A stretch of 64,000 bases of DNA from Actinoplanes sp. DH11 (GTDB lineage: Bacteria > Actinomycetota > Actinomycetes > Mycobacteriales > Micromonosporaceae), in NCBI RefSeq assembly GCF_020873875.1, contig NZ_JAHWGU010000007.1, positions 124,001-188,000 of the forward strand. Direction: 5' to 3'. A program made the translations under genes and the position numbers. This document shows, one piece after another, positions 1 through 8,170 of this stretch. Position 1 is the first letter of the stretch. Each line of letters opens with the position of its first letter. The notes beneath the pieces were generated by a model that saw only the letters and a program-made list of their open reading frames with translations, was not told where the DNA came from and searched no databases.

Positions 1-1176
1 CCCACGGGCGTGCACGGCCGCGACCATGCTGCGCTCGGCGGGCAGGTGCCGGCCGGTCGTCCCGGTGTACTCGGGACGGATCTCCGCGAGGTCCGGATGC
101 AGGGCGCAGACAAGCACCCCGAGCAGCGCGGACTTGCCCGCACCGGGTCGCCCGGTGACCACCCGCAGGATCCCGCCGTCGTCGCCGTCGAGCCAGGCCG
201 TGTGCTCGGCCAGCACCCGCGCCCGGCCGGTGAAGTACGACTGCCGGCCCGGCTCCGCGACCAGGTCGCGACCGGTGGCGCGGCCCACGTAGTGGATCGG
301 GTCGAACGCCGGATGCCGCTGGTCGACGTCGTCCAGGAACGCCAGCAGCGGCCCGCCCGCCAGCCGGTAGCGGGTGGCCGCGCCCGGCTCGTACCGGGGA
401 TTGGGCAGCAGTGGCAGCACGACGTCCTGGCTCCCGGCCGGGATCGGGGTGGTCAGCAGCGCCTGCGGGAAGCCACCCTGATCCGCGCAGAGCCGGTTCA
501 GTTCCCGGCGCACCTCCCTGCTGAGCACGTGCACCGGCAGGTACTCCACCGCCGGGTCCACCGCGATCCGCCTGTCGTGCAGCCGGCGCATCACCATCGC
601 GACGGCGACGCTGAGACGCCCTTGGAAGGCCTTCTCGCCGGGGGCACAGGCGCCGATCACCCAGACCCGCTGCTCACCCGGTACGCCGGCGGTGCCCCAT
701 TCCAGCAACTGGCCCTGCACCGCGGTCCCGGCGTCGCAGACGTCCAGCACGATCAGGGCCTTCGGGCCGTCGGGATCGTTCTGGATGGCCCGCACCAGCG
801 CGTCGACGTCGAGGGCGCCACCGGGCCGGGCACCCTGACTGTCCGCGGCGGCGACGTAGAGCCCGCCCGCCTCCGCACCACGGAAGCCGTGGCTGAGCAG
901 GTGGATCAGCACGGCGGCCGGCACCGGTTCCGCCTCGGGACGCAGGTAGGTCAGCGATTCTGCGGTGTCCCGCAACTCCCGGAAGAGCGGGTCGACCAGG
1001 ACGGCGACGTCGTCGTGCCGATAACCCACGTCGATCAAGGTGTCGGCCACCTCACGGACCCGAGGTGCCGCGTACTCCAGCGGATGCCACCCGCCCGGGC
1101 CCTCACCGCCCGGATCGGGCCCGGCCGAGAACGTGCCGACACCGACCAGCAGAGCTCTGCGCGCCGGTGACGTCAT
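1..1176 (-). CDS. Caspase-like peptidase fused to a P-loop NTPase (partial, runs off left edge)
   Basis: The reverse strand is open from an ATG at 1176 to the window edge, giving 392 residues without a stop. Residues about 5-230 look like a C14 caspase/metacaspase domain: a beta-strand ending LLSHG places the catalytic His at H96, and LIVLDVCDAG places the Cys at C147. After a linker, VVTGRPGAGKS is a Walker A motif (K348), so an NTPase (STAND/NACHT-like) domain begins here and continues outside the window. Bacterial caspase-NTPase proteins are usually large sensors or cell-death and conflict proteins. The C-terminal sensor region is not visible, so that role is inferred. There is no signal peptide, so the protein is cytoplasmic. 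It is transcribed leftward, as is the next gene (1255-1698). Confidence 0.8.
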   Translation of the reverse strand, partial: MTSPARRALLVGVGTFSAGPDPGGEGPGGWHPLEYAAPRVREVADTLIDVGYRHDDVAVLVDPLFRELRDTAESLTYLRPEAEPVPAAVLIHLLSHGFRGAEAGGLYVAAADSQGARPGGALDVDALVRAIQNDPDGPKALIVLDVCDAGTAVQGQLLEWGTAGVPGEQRVWVIGACAPGEKAFQGRLSVAVAMVMRRLHDRRIAVDPAVEYLPVHVLSREVRRELNRLCADQGGFPQALLTTPIPAGSQDVVLPLLPNPRYEPGAATRYRLAGGPLLAFLDDVDQRHPAFDPIHYVGRATGRDLVAEPGRQSYFTGRARVLAEHTAWLDGDDGGILRVVTGRPGAGKSALLGVLVCALHPDLAEIRPEYTGTTGRHLPAERSMVAAVHARG

Positions 1177-1254
1177 CAGACCATTCTGGACCCGGCCCCG
1201 GACGCACCGCCATCACGCCGTGCGCGGATTCCTCCTCGCCGCAGAAGCAACGGA

Positions 1255-1698
1255 TCACTGATAGCGGACCTCCTTGCCGTGCATGGACAGCGCGTAGATC
1301 ACCAGGACGTCGAGGGCGATCACGATGGTCGCCCAGATGGGGTACGCGGGCAGGAACAACAGGTTCGCCAGCGCGCTCAGCACCGCCACGATGATGCCGA
1401 CCACCCGGGCCCACGTCTGCCCGAGCAGGACGCCGATGCCGGTGAGCACGGCGACCGTGCCGAGCAGCATGTGCGTCCAACCCCAGGCGGTGTAGTCCCA
1501 GGTCAGCACGAGCCCGGAGCTGGTGGCCACGTAGTAGTCGTCGCGGAACACCGCGACGATCCCCTCGATGACCTGGAAGCCACCCATCATCATCAGCATC
1601 ACCCCGGCGAAGACCACCATCCCGACCCAGCCGGTGGCCCGGGGCGTCGCTCCCGCGGTGCTGTACGTCCCCGTGTCCTGCTGCCGTGTCTCAGCCAT
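1255..1698 (-). CDS. Four-helix integral membrane protein (DUF7144-like)
   Basis: A 147-residue protein. The ATG at 1698 was chosen because a GGAGG lies 7 bases upstream; an in-frame start at 1743 would have no ribosome site. After a polar N-terminus of about 25 residues there are four hydrophobic segments: about 27-48, 72-95 (Trp-rich, TWDYTAWGWTH, before a small-residue helix), 98-120 and 122-138. It ends in a short charged tail. This matches small actinobacterial membrane proteins of unknown function, probably the DUF7144 family. It is divergent from the HAD gene at 1822, with 123 bases between them. No catalytic residue suggests an enzyme. Confidence 0.75.
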   Translation of the reverse strand: MAETRQQDTGTYSTAGATPRATGWVGMVVFAGVMLMMMGGFQVIEGIVAVFRDDYYVATSSGLVLTWDYTAWGWTHMLLGTVAVLTGIGVLLGQTWARVVGIIVAVLSALANLLFLPAYPIWATIVIALDVLVIYALSMHGKEVRYQ

Positions 1699-1821
1699 GT
1701 CGTTGCCTCCAAGAAGAGCCCGAGGTTCATCAATCGAGGGCATACTCCCCGCAAATCCGGCACGGCCGCTTCACCCGCCACGGATGAGCCGCCGCCGCGC
1801 CGGTTCGGTCACCGTGGCGGG

Positions 1822-2745
1822 ATGACGACTACGCGGGAGACGGCGCTGACGAGTTGGCGGGACGGCAACGCGAAACGAGCGGTGCTGGACTTCGTCCGGC
1901 GTGTCGCGGCGGAGGTTGCGGTCGAGGAACGGGTGGCCGTCTTCGACAACGACGGGACGCTGTGGTGCGAGAAGCCGATGCCGATCCAGCTCGACTTCAT
2001 CCTGCGCCGGCTCGCCGCGATGGCCGAGGCCGATCCGCAGCTGCGGGAACGCCAGCCGTGGCGGGCGGCCCACGAGAAGGACTACGCCTGGCTTTCCGCA
2101 GTCCTCGACGAGCACTACGCCGGCGACGACCGCAACGTGCGGGTGCTGGCCGCCGGCATCCTCGCCGCCTACGACGGGATCACCGTGGAGGACTTCGAGG
2201 CGCAGGCCGACCGGTTCCTGCGTCAGGTCGAGCACCCGACGCTGGGCCGCCCGTACCTGCGCTGCACGTATGCCCCCATGATCGATCTGCTCGAACTGCT
2301 CACCACCCACGGCTTCACCAACTACATCGCCTCCGGCGGCGGCCGCGACTTCATGCGACCGATCAGCAACGAGGTGTACGGCATCCCCCGCGCCCGGGTG
2401 ATCGGCAGCGCGGCAGCTCTGGAATACCGTGGCGACGGCCGGGGCGGCACCATCGTGCACCGGGCCGAACTCGACTACCTCGACGACGGACCGCAGAAGC
2501 CGATCCGGATCTGGAACCGGACCGGGCGCCGGCCGCTGCTCGCCGCCGGCAACTCCAACGGCGACATCGACATGCTCAACTTCACCCAGCACGCCGGCAA
2601 ACCGTACCTGCGCCTGCTGGTCAAGCACGACGACGCCATGCGCGAGTTCGACTACGTCGCCGGCTCCGAGCAGGCGCTGAAGGAGGCCGAAAGCCAGAAC
2701 TGGACGGTCGTCAGCATCCGCAACGACTGGCTGACCGTCTTCTGA
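1822..2745 (+). CDS. HAD-superfamily phosphatase (phosphoserine-phosphatase-like)
   Basis: A 307-residue cytoplasmic protein from the ATG at 1822. HAD motif I is VFDNDGTLW, with nucleophile D42 and acid D44. Motif II is the Ser of NYIASGGG. The metal-binding motif near the C-terminus is GNSNGDIDML. A helical cap of about 130 residues lies between motifs I and II, as in the SerB/P5N group (C1 cap). It most likely hydrolyses a small phosphomonoester; the substrate cannot be read from sequence. It is monocistronic and is followed 25 bases after its stop by palindromic repeat copy 1. Confidence 0.85.
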   Translation: MTTTRETALTSWRDGNAKRAVLDFVRRVAAEVAVEERVAVFDNDGTLWCEKPMPIQLDFILRRLAAMAEADPQLRERQPWRAAHEKDYAWLSAVLDEHYAGDDRNVRVLAAGILAAYDGITVEDFEAQADRFLRQVEHPTLGRPYLRCTYAPMIDLLELLTTHGFTNYIASGGGRDFMRPISNEVYGIPRARVIGSAAALEYRGDGRGGTIVHRAELDYLDDGPQKPIRIWNRTGRRPLLAAGNSNGDIDMLNFTQHAGKPYLRLLVKHDDAMREFDYVAGSEQALKEAESQNWTVVSIRNDWLTVF

Positions 2746-2765
2746 CCGAAAACCGTCGGCCCGTC

Positions 2766-2867
2766 GAGATGTTGATCTGCCAGCGCTACGAAATCGCTGT
2801 GATCATGGGGTCAAAACCGCAATTTCGTAGCGCTAGCAGATCAACAACGCCGCGCAGACGCAACGCA
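2766..2867 (+). repeat. Palindromic repeat, copy 1
   Basis: The left arm at 2771-2794 (GTTGATCTGCCAGCGCTACG then AAAT) pairs with the right arm at 2822-2845, 23 of 24 positions, around a 27-base loop containing TGATCATGG. Related copies lie at 25770-25870, 29990-30075 (inverted) and 46780-46882. Copy 1 shares its left flank CGTCGAGAT and its loop sequence most closely with copy 3. It lies just past the 3' end of the HAD gene. No transposase or terminal repeats are seen. Confidence 0.9.
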
Positions 2868-2884
2868 GCCGGCCTGGCGCAGGC

Positions 2885-3066
2885 CTACTGGTCGATCGAG
2901 GCCATGTTCGCGTCGTCGTGGCGTGCCCCGGCCGCCGGGCGCGGCGGGTCGAGGCGTGCGCGTTGCGCCGGGGTGGCCCCGATCTCGGCGCCGATGGCGG
3001 CGAACCTCGTCGACGATGGCAAGATTGCGCCGGAAGTTCTCGCCGGTGAACCACAGGGTGGTCGTA
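2885..3066 (-). pseudogene. Aldo/keto reductase C-terminal remnant, frameshifted and deleted
   Basis: Reading leftward from about 3066 gives LWFTGENFRRNLAIVDEVRR. After a one-frame shift near 3000 it continues IGAEIGATPAQ and then jumps to a tail ending ARHDDANMASIDQ and a stop at 2885. The first two pieces match the region before the last helices of NADPH aldo/keto reductases, and the tail matches the usual ...ANMASIDR ending. The expected stretch (VALAWLLAQG, PIPGT and following) is missing, so there is an internal deletion plus a frameshift. The N-terminal two thirds are gone. Family assignment is from memory of the motif order. Confidence 0.6.
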
Positions 3067-3330
3067 CGCTACGCCGAGCCGAGTATCGCCGACTACGCCG
3101 AACGCACCAAGCACACCGTGGACGCGTGGAACGGCATGAACGGCCTGCAGGGCGGCGACCCGGCCAAGCTCGCCGCCGCGCTGGTGCAGCTCACCGGCAC
3201 CGAGGAGCCGCCGGTGCGGTGGGTGGCGGGCGCCGACGCCGTCGAAGCCTTGGAGCAGAAGGCGAGGACGCTGCTCGAGCAGGCCGGCGCCCACCGGGAA
3301 CTGTCGTCGTCCCTCGCCCACGACGCCTGA
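3064..3330 (+). pseudogene. Short-chain dehydrogenase C-terminal remnant
   Basis: From about 3064 the forward strand reads RYAEPSIADYAERTKHTVDA and continues through NGLQGGDPAKLAAALVQL to SSSLAHDA and a stop at 3330. This is the characteristic last 90 residues of one SDR subfamily: the region after the catalytic YxxxK that contains the substrate loop and GDPAKLA helix. The Rossmann fold and the active site are absent and no credible start precedes the segment. Its truncated end abuts the truncated end of the opposite-strand aldo/keto reductase remnant. This suggests one deletion removed the 5' halves of two divergent genes. Confidence 0.65.
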
Positions 3331-3387
3331 GTCATCAGAAAAGCAACGGTCCCTCTCGTGTACGAGAAGGACCGTGGGGCGATGACG

Positions 3388-3708
3388 TCAGGCAGCGTTC
3401 GTGTGTCGTTGACGCTGGTAGCTCTGATGGTGCTGGAGAGCGTCCTCGAGCTGGTCTTCGAGGATGATGATCCGGCAGGCTGCTTCCAGGGCGGTGCCAC
3501 GGTCGACCATCTCCCGAGCGCGCACCGCCAGACGCAACTGGTGGCGGGAGTAACGACGATGCCCGCCGGCGGACCGGAACGGCGTGATCAGTTTCGCCTC
3601 GTCGAGTCGGCGCAGGAAGTCCGGCGAGGCGCCGGTGATCTCCGCGGCACGACCCATCGTGTAGGCGGGGAAATGCTCGTCATCGAGCACGTCATCCGGT
3701 TGGGCCAT
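3388..3708 (-). CDS. Small MerR-type DNA-binding regulator
   Basis: A 106-residue protein. The ATG at 3708 has GGAGG 8 bases upstream. Residues about 16-82 form a MerR-type winged helix (YTMGRAAEITGASPDFLRRL, then the wing SAGGHRRYSRHQL). The remaining tail is short and predicted helical, with ILEDQLEDALQHH. There is no effector domain, so it resembles the single-domain actinobacterial MerR-like proteins rather than metal or drug sensors. A 655-base leader region lies upstream, with a hyperstable hairpin directly before the ribosome site. Target genes are unknown. Confidence 0.85.
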   Translation of the reverse strand: MAQPDDVLDDEHFPAYTMGRAAEITGASPDFLRRLDEAKLITPFRSAGGHRRYSRHQLRLAVRAREMVDRGTALEAACRIIILEDQLEDALQHHQSYQRQRHTNAA

Positions 3709-3727
3709 ACAGGTACCTCCATGACGA

Positions 3728-3755
3728 GGGCCCCGGCGCCGAAGCGCCGGGGCCC
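3728..3755. promoter_or_regulatory. Perfect 12-bp GC hairpin with UUCG loop before the MerR-like gene
   Basis: GGGCCCCGGCGC at 3728-3739 pairs perfectly with 3744-3755 around a 4-base loop. Read in the direction of the MerR-like gene the loop is C(UUCG)G, the extra-stable tetraloop. It ends about 12 bases before GGAGG and 20 bases before the ATG. In that direction no U-tract follows. On the other strand the hairpin is followed by AGGGTTTTGGGTTT, so it could act as a forward-strand terminator. Confidence 0.7.
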
Positions 3756-4363
3756 AGGGTTTTGGGTTTACCACCATTTACCGACAGGTTCGTCGGCTTG
3801 CCGTGTCCACACCGGCCGCGGACGTCAGCGGCTTGCGGTGCGAGGATCGCATAAGCGTGACCGGAGACCACCTCACGTTCGATGGAGACTGCGGTGTCCA
3901 CCCCAGAACCGGAACTGCGTCCTGACGGCGGGCGATCCAACGGTGCTGAACCCTCCCTTTCCTCTGCTTCCCTTACCTGAACTGCTGTCGTTCCGTCTGC
4001 CGGTGTCGGAGCCCCACGCGAACTTCATGGCCCCGCGCACGTGCGGCAGATGTCTCTCGCACCAGGCAGAGCCCCGAAACCGCATCGACCCCACCTGCAT
4101 GTGCCCTGACCTGGAATTACGTCAAGGTCTTGTCCTGCAACCGCATGTGTCTTGCTGGCGTGCGGTCATGCACACCTTCGCGGTGCCGAGCGAGCCACGA
4201 ACGATCCGGGCCCTGCTTTTGATGCTCGGCCTGCTACGTCTGCGTCTTCAACGATCTTTGCTGTCAACGACAGAAACATTAACCGGGTACGCCGAGAAAG
4301 TCTAGTCCCTTCGACGCAGATTTTTTGGACCCGTGCGTACCAGGTCTGATCGGCGGACTGGGC
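3756..4363. other. 608-base stretch without a recognisable gene
   Basis: This lies between the MerR-like gene and the small gene ending at 4364, both transcribed leftward. Open frames of 60-80 codons exist on both strands, but none gives a recognisable protein or has a ribosome site with typical third-position GC. The composition is noticeably less GC-rich around 4130-4330 than in the coding neighbours. It may contain the promoter and a long 5' leader of the MerR-like gene. No promoter or RNA family was identified with confidence. Confidence 0.5.
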
Positions 4364-4639
4364 TCAGAGTGAGCTCATACGCCGCTGGTCGGATGCGGCA
4401 ACCTCTTCGGCGCTGCTGACGGCCCAGCGCTCGGTGCGGCTGTCGTAGAGAATGATGCTGCCGTCATGCAGAACGATCCGGTCGCGGAAGCTGTCCGGGT
4501 CCGCGGCGGTGGTCGCCTCCTGATCGAACTCCGCGAGCGCGGGAATGACGTCAGCCAGCAGGATCGCCATCGTCATGGACGGTTCGTCGAAGGCGCGGTT
4601 GAGTTTTTCGGCGACCTCGTGCGCGGTGGCGGTCATCAT
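4364..4639 (-). CDS. Small conserved-looking protein of unknown function
   Basis: A 91-residue acidic protein. The start is placed at the ATG at 4639 (MMTATAHEVAEKLNRAF), preceded by GAAGGA; the next codon is also ATG. The N-terminal half is helical (VAEKLNRAFDEPSMTMAILL). The C-terminal part, FRDRIVLHDGSIILYDSRTE, suggests a beta-hairpin and ends WAVSSAEEVAASDQRRMSSL. No signal peptide, membrane segment or known motif is visible. It lies 262 bases downstream of the LacI gene on the same strand and may be independent. Confidence 0.55.
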   Translation of the reverse strand: MMTATAHEVAEKLNRAFDEPSMTMAILLADVIPALAEFDQEATTAADPDSFRDRIVLHDGSIILYDSRTERWAVSSAEEVAASDQRRMSSL

Positions 4640-4901
4640 CAGTCCTTCGTCGGTGCGCTGGTAGGTGCGATTGCGGTGCCGGTAGCGACCGGTCCGGTGC
4701 CCACGATGGGCGCCGCTCATGCACACTTGTCCCTCGTTCGAGCCACCATCGGGTGGTTGTCACCCCCGAACAGCGGTACGTCAGTGGTGCACTCGGAACT
4801 GTCGGCTGTTCCCGGATCTCGCGTAACCGCGCGATCCGCCTGATCGACGCACGGTGAGGTGACAGGAAGGGTTGCACGCCTGGTAGGCGCCGCCCCCGGA
4901 G

Positions 4902-5951
4902 TCACGACGGCCGGGAAAGGGCTCTCGGCGGCGCGGTGGATTCGCGGACCACGATCTCGATCGGCGGGTCGACCGCCGGGGGAAGATCGACGCCAGGCTT
5001 TTCGATGGCGAGCATGAGAAGTTGCAGTCCTTCTCGTGCCGCGGCGTCGAACGGCTGACGGACGGTGGTCAACGGAGGGCTCACGTAGGCGGCGACCGGC
5101 ATGTCGTCGAACCCGACGACGCTGATGTCGTCCGGCACGCGCAAACCCGCTTCGGTCAGCGCGCGGATGAATCCGATGGCCATCTCGTCGCCCGCGACGA
5201 AGACGGCGGTCACCCCCTCGATGCGGGCGATCTGCCGGCCGGCGGCATAGCCGGACGCGGCCGACCAGTCCCCCTCGATTACGGGTGGTGCGAGTCTGCT
5301 GTGCGCGTTCAGAGCCGCACGCCACCCATCGAGACGATCCCGGGCCGCATACCACCGTTGCGGGCCGGCGACGTGATGGACGGTGGCATGCCCGAGGTCG
5401 AGAAGGTGTTCGGTGGCGGCATAGGCCAGCTGCCTGGAGCCGACGCCGGCGGTGAGCGTCCGGGTGGCCGGGAAGGCCGGCGGGGCGCCGAGGAAGAGAA
5501 CAGGGACGTCGACGCGGACGCGTGCCTGCCCCTCGTCGACGGGCTCGGAGATCACGATCCCGTCCACCCCTTGGTCGAGCAGCGAATGGACCGCGCCGGC
5601 GATGCCGGCGGGATCGCCTTCCACCGTGCTGACGATTCGTAAGGTGTACCCGGCATCTCTGACGGCTCGCTCAATGCCGACGAGCAGCGATGCCGGGCCG
5701 TACCCCGCGGTGCCTATGGTGACGACGCCGATGGTCCGGCTGCGACCGGATGCGAGGGCCCGGGCCGCGTTGTTGAGCCGGTAGCCGAGTTTTCCGGCGG
5801 CGTCGAGCACGCGACGACGCACTTCTTCGGACACGTACTGCTCGTCGTTGAACACTCGGGAGACGGTCTTCTGCGAGACGCCGGCCAGGCGGGCCACATC
5901 CGCACCACGGGGAGCAGCGGAATTGCCGGCGTGTCTTTCCAAAGAACTCAA
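4902..5951 (-). CDS. LacI-family repressor of the adjacent galactoside locus
   Basis: A 349-residue protein from a TTG start at 5951, preceded by GGAGAAATCC. The longer frame beginning with GTG at 6047 was rejected because it would place the gene's own operator and -10 region (6004-6018) inside the coding sequence. The N-terminal helix-turn-helix is DVARLAGVSQKTVSRVFN, followed by the hinge helix (NNAARALASGRS) and a periplasmic-binding-protein-like core ending in PFDAAAREGLQLL. It lies downstream of the GH42-ABC operon but has its own promoter with the same operator as the operon and the divergent lectin gene. It is therefore inferred to repress all three promoters until a galactoside-type sugar binds. 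Confidence 0.88.
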   Translation of the reverse strand: MSSLERHAGNSAAPRGADVARLAGVSQKTVSRVFNDEQYVSEEVRRRVLDAAGKLGYRLNNAARALASGRSRTIGVVTIGTAGYGPASLLVGIERAVRDAGYTLRIVSTVEGDPAGIAGAVHSLLDQGVDGIVISEPVDEGQARVRVDVPVLFLGAPPAFPATRTLTAGVGSRQLAYAATEHLLDLGHATVHHVAGPQRWYAARDRLDGWRAALNAHSRLAPPVIEGDWSAASGYAAGRQIARIEGVTAVFVAGDEMAIGFIRALTEAGLRVPDDISVVGFDDMPVAAYVSPPLTTVRQPFDAAAREGLQLLMLAIEKPGVDLPPAVDPPIEIVVRESTAPPRALSRPS

Positions 5952-6003
5952 GGATTTCTCCGGTGTTCGGAATTGCGGGTGTAGACGAGTCCGCCGCGAT
6001 GTT

Positions 6004-6032
6004 ATGTTTGCGCAGTCAGAGATGCCCGTCAA
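6004..6032 (-). promoter_or_regulatory. Promoter and operator of the LacI-family gene
   Basis: On the reverse strand TTGACG (6027-6032) is separated by exactly 17 bases from AAACAT (6004-6009). The operator TGACTGCGCAAACA (6005-6018) overlaps the -10. The same layout, base for base in the boxes and spacing, occurs before the first gene of the operon at 13647-13675. This predicts autorepression. Confidence 0.7.
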
Positions 6033-6047
6033 GGTGCCGTGACTCAC

Positions 6048-8153
6048 TCAGCGCTCAATGGTGTCACCAAGGTTCTCGACCAGAACCCGGGTGTCCCAGG
6101 CGCCCAGTTCGATGTTCTGACCGGCGGGCAACGGCTTGCCGGTGAGCACGTCACGCGAGTCGACCGGCACGGTGACGGTTACTGCGTCCCACGACCAGTT
6201 GTGCACGAACCGCAGGCGGCTGCCGTCGGCTGCGGCGGCTCCGGTGCAGGTCACCGACGTCGGTAGGTCACGCCAGGCGGACCGGCTGGCGGTTCCCGCC
6301 CAGCGCATCAGAGCCTCGGCCAGATCCAGGTTCGGGACCGTGCCGACGTAAGTGATCCGGCCTCGGCCGGCGGCGCGGGTGGTCATCGCAGGCCAGCGAC
6401 CGAAGTGCGGGTGCCTGTAGTGGGCGAGGACGGTGGCTCCGTCGGCGATGAGGCCGTCCACCCAGCGGGTGGCCACGGCCCCGCCCGGAATCGGCAGGGT
6501 CGCGGGCTCGGCGGCGTCCACGGCAATGGGCGCGTGGATGGTGCTGAACTCGTCGTACCGGACACCGGCGCGTTCGGCCAGGCGCGCCGGCATGCGGTCG
6601 GTGCGGGCGCGAGCCTCCTGGTCGGCGTAGCCGGTACGCGGCCCGACGATCAGGTGACCGCCGGCCGCGGCGTAGTCGTGCAGCCAATCAAGGGTGTCGT
6701 CGTCAGTGAGGTAGAGGCCGGCGGCGATCAGCACCGGGAACTGGCGGACGGCGTCGTCGACAGCGGGGAGCCGGGTGGCGTGGAGGATGCGGACCTGGAG
6801 CCCGGCATCGAACGCACCGCGGTAGAACGGCTCGATCAGCCCCTGGTAGGCGCGTTCGTCGGGAGTGCCGTCGGGATGGGACAGGGCCGGGTACTTCTGC
6901 ATGATCCATCGGGTCGGCATGTCGAAGAGCAGGGCGACGTCGGCGTCCGGGGTGAGATCGGCGACCAGGTCACCGGCCTGCTTGAACTCGTCGCCCAGAC
7001 GGGCCAGTTCGGTGTACGTGCGGCCCGGTTCGCCGCTGTGCGGCAGGATGCCGCCCCAGTACGTCTCGGTGCCGAAGTGCAAGGTGTGCCAGTGCCAATA
7101 GCCGATCATGCGCGCGCCCCGGGCCACCAGTGCCCACGCGGCCTGACGCCACTGGCCGTCGTAAGCGGGGCGGCTGTCCCAGGAGAACCCGATGTGCGAC
7201 GCGTTGGTCTCGGTGATCAGGAACGGGGCCTGCTTGGCGGAGTACATCCGGTCGGCGCTCAAGTACAGCGCCCAGGTGCCGTCGGTTGTCCACGTCTGGG
7301 TGGGTGTACGCCGGTCGGGCAGGGCGAGGCCGTCCTGCATGACGTAGTAGGCGTTGGCGGCGGTGATGTCGAGGGAGTCGCCCAGTGCGGCGTCGTCGAA
7401 AGCCGGCCGGTCGTAGGCGATGCACGTGGTGACGAACTGGCCGGTGCCGGCGTATTCGCGGACGATGCCGGCCTGCCAGGCGATGAACTCCGCTGTCTGC
7501 CGGGCCTGGAACCTGCGCCACGCCAGTTCGTACTGGGGTTGGGCGTTGCCGTCGGGCCGCCACAGATCCGCCCATGTCGACAGCCGGTGTGACCAGTAGA
7601 CCAGGCCCCACTGCTCGTTGAGGTTGTCGACGGTGCCGTACTCATGGCGCAGATGATCGACGAATCGCTGGAAGATGCCGTGGTTGTGCAACAGTTCCAG
7701 ACCGGGTTCGTTGTCGACCTGGAAGCCGATGACCGCCGGGTGGCGGGCGTAGCGGCCGACGACCTGGCGGATGATGCGTTCCGCATGGAACCGGAACGCC
7801 GGATGGGTGAAGTCGACTTCCTGCCTCGCGCCCCAGCCGATCGGCCTGCCGGTGCTGCGTTCGCCGGCGATCTCCGGGTACAGGCGGGCCAGCCACGGCG
7901 GGACCGCGTAGGTCGGGGTGCCGAGGATGACCCCGATGCCACGCCGGTGGGCGCCGTCGAGGACCGGTTGCAACCAGTCGAGGTCGAACCGGCCGTCCTC
8001 GGGTTCCCAGGTCGACCACACCGACTCACCGACGCGGATGACCGTGAAGCCGGCGTCGGCCATCAGGTCCAGGTCGGTGTCCAGGCGATCGGTGGGCTGG
8101 TACTCGAAGTAGTAGGCCGTCCCGAGGAGGACATGGTTCGGTAGCTGGGGCAT
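6048..8153 (-). CDS. GH42 beta-galactosidase (operon 3' copy)
   Basis: About 701 residues from an ATG at 8153 with GGAG 9 bases upstream. An alternative ATG at 8174 overlaps the permease stop by four bases but has its Shine-Dalgarno too close. The TIM barrel carries the GH42 acid/base in FQVDNEP (E149 in this numbering) and the nucleophile in FLITETNASH (E315). A trimerisation/glutaminase-like domain (about 380-600) and a small beta domain follow. There is no signal peptide, so it is cytoplasmic and acts on imported oligosaccharides. GH42 enzymes cleave terminal beta-galactosides, and some cleave alpha-L-arabinopyranosides. It is the last enzyme of the ABC transporter operon; the LacI gene follows. 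Confidence 0.92.
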   Translation of the reverse strand: MPQLPNHVLLGTAYYFEYQPTDRLDTDLDLMADAGFTVIRVGESVWSTWEPEDGRFDLDWLQPVLDGAHRRGIGVILGTPTYAVPPWLARLYPEIAGERSTGRPIGWGARQEVDFTHPAFRFHAERIIRQVVGRYARHPAVIGFQVDNEPGLELLHNHGIFQRFVDHLRHEYGTVDNLNEQWGLVYWSHRLSTWADLWRPDGNAQPQYELAWRRFQARQTAEFIAWQAGIVREYAGTGQFVTTCIAYDRPAFDDAALGDSLDITAANAYYVMQDGLALPDRRTPTQTWTTDGTWALYLSADRMYSAKQAPFLITETNASHIGFSWDSRPAYDGQWRQAAWALVARGARMIGYWHWHTLHFGTETYWGGILPHSGEPGRTYTELARLGDEFKQAGDLVADLTPDADVALLFDMPTRWIMQKYPALSHPDGTPDERAYQGLIEPFYRGAFDAGLQVRILHATRLPAVDDAVRQFPVLIAAGLYLTDDDTLDWLHDYAAAGGHLIVGPRTGYADQEARARTDRMPARLAERAGVRYDEFSTIHAPIAVDAAEPATLPIPGGAVATRWVDGLIADGATVLAHYRHPHFGRWPAMTTRAAGRGRITYVGTVPNLDLAEALMRWAGTASRSAWRDLPTSVTCTGAAAADGSRLRFVHNWSWDAVTVTVPVDSRDVLTGKPLPAGQNIELGAWDTRVLVENLGDTIER

Positions 8154-8170
8154 GCGTCGTGACTCCGCTC

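Noticed and set aside
10..1170. 386-codon forward open frame at the left edge
   Set aside because: The reverse strand carries a caspase/P-loop protein with catalytic motifs, and the forward product has none.
2766..2867. Conserved short peptide (KPQFRxASRSTTPR type) encoded across the palindromic repeats
   Set aside because: Its conservation follows from DNA repeat conservation. There are no ribosome sites and the frames end in unrelated sequence.
3883..3981. 32-codon forward frame beginning METAVSTPEPE
   Set aside because: Too short, no convincing ribosome site and no recognisable similarity.
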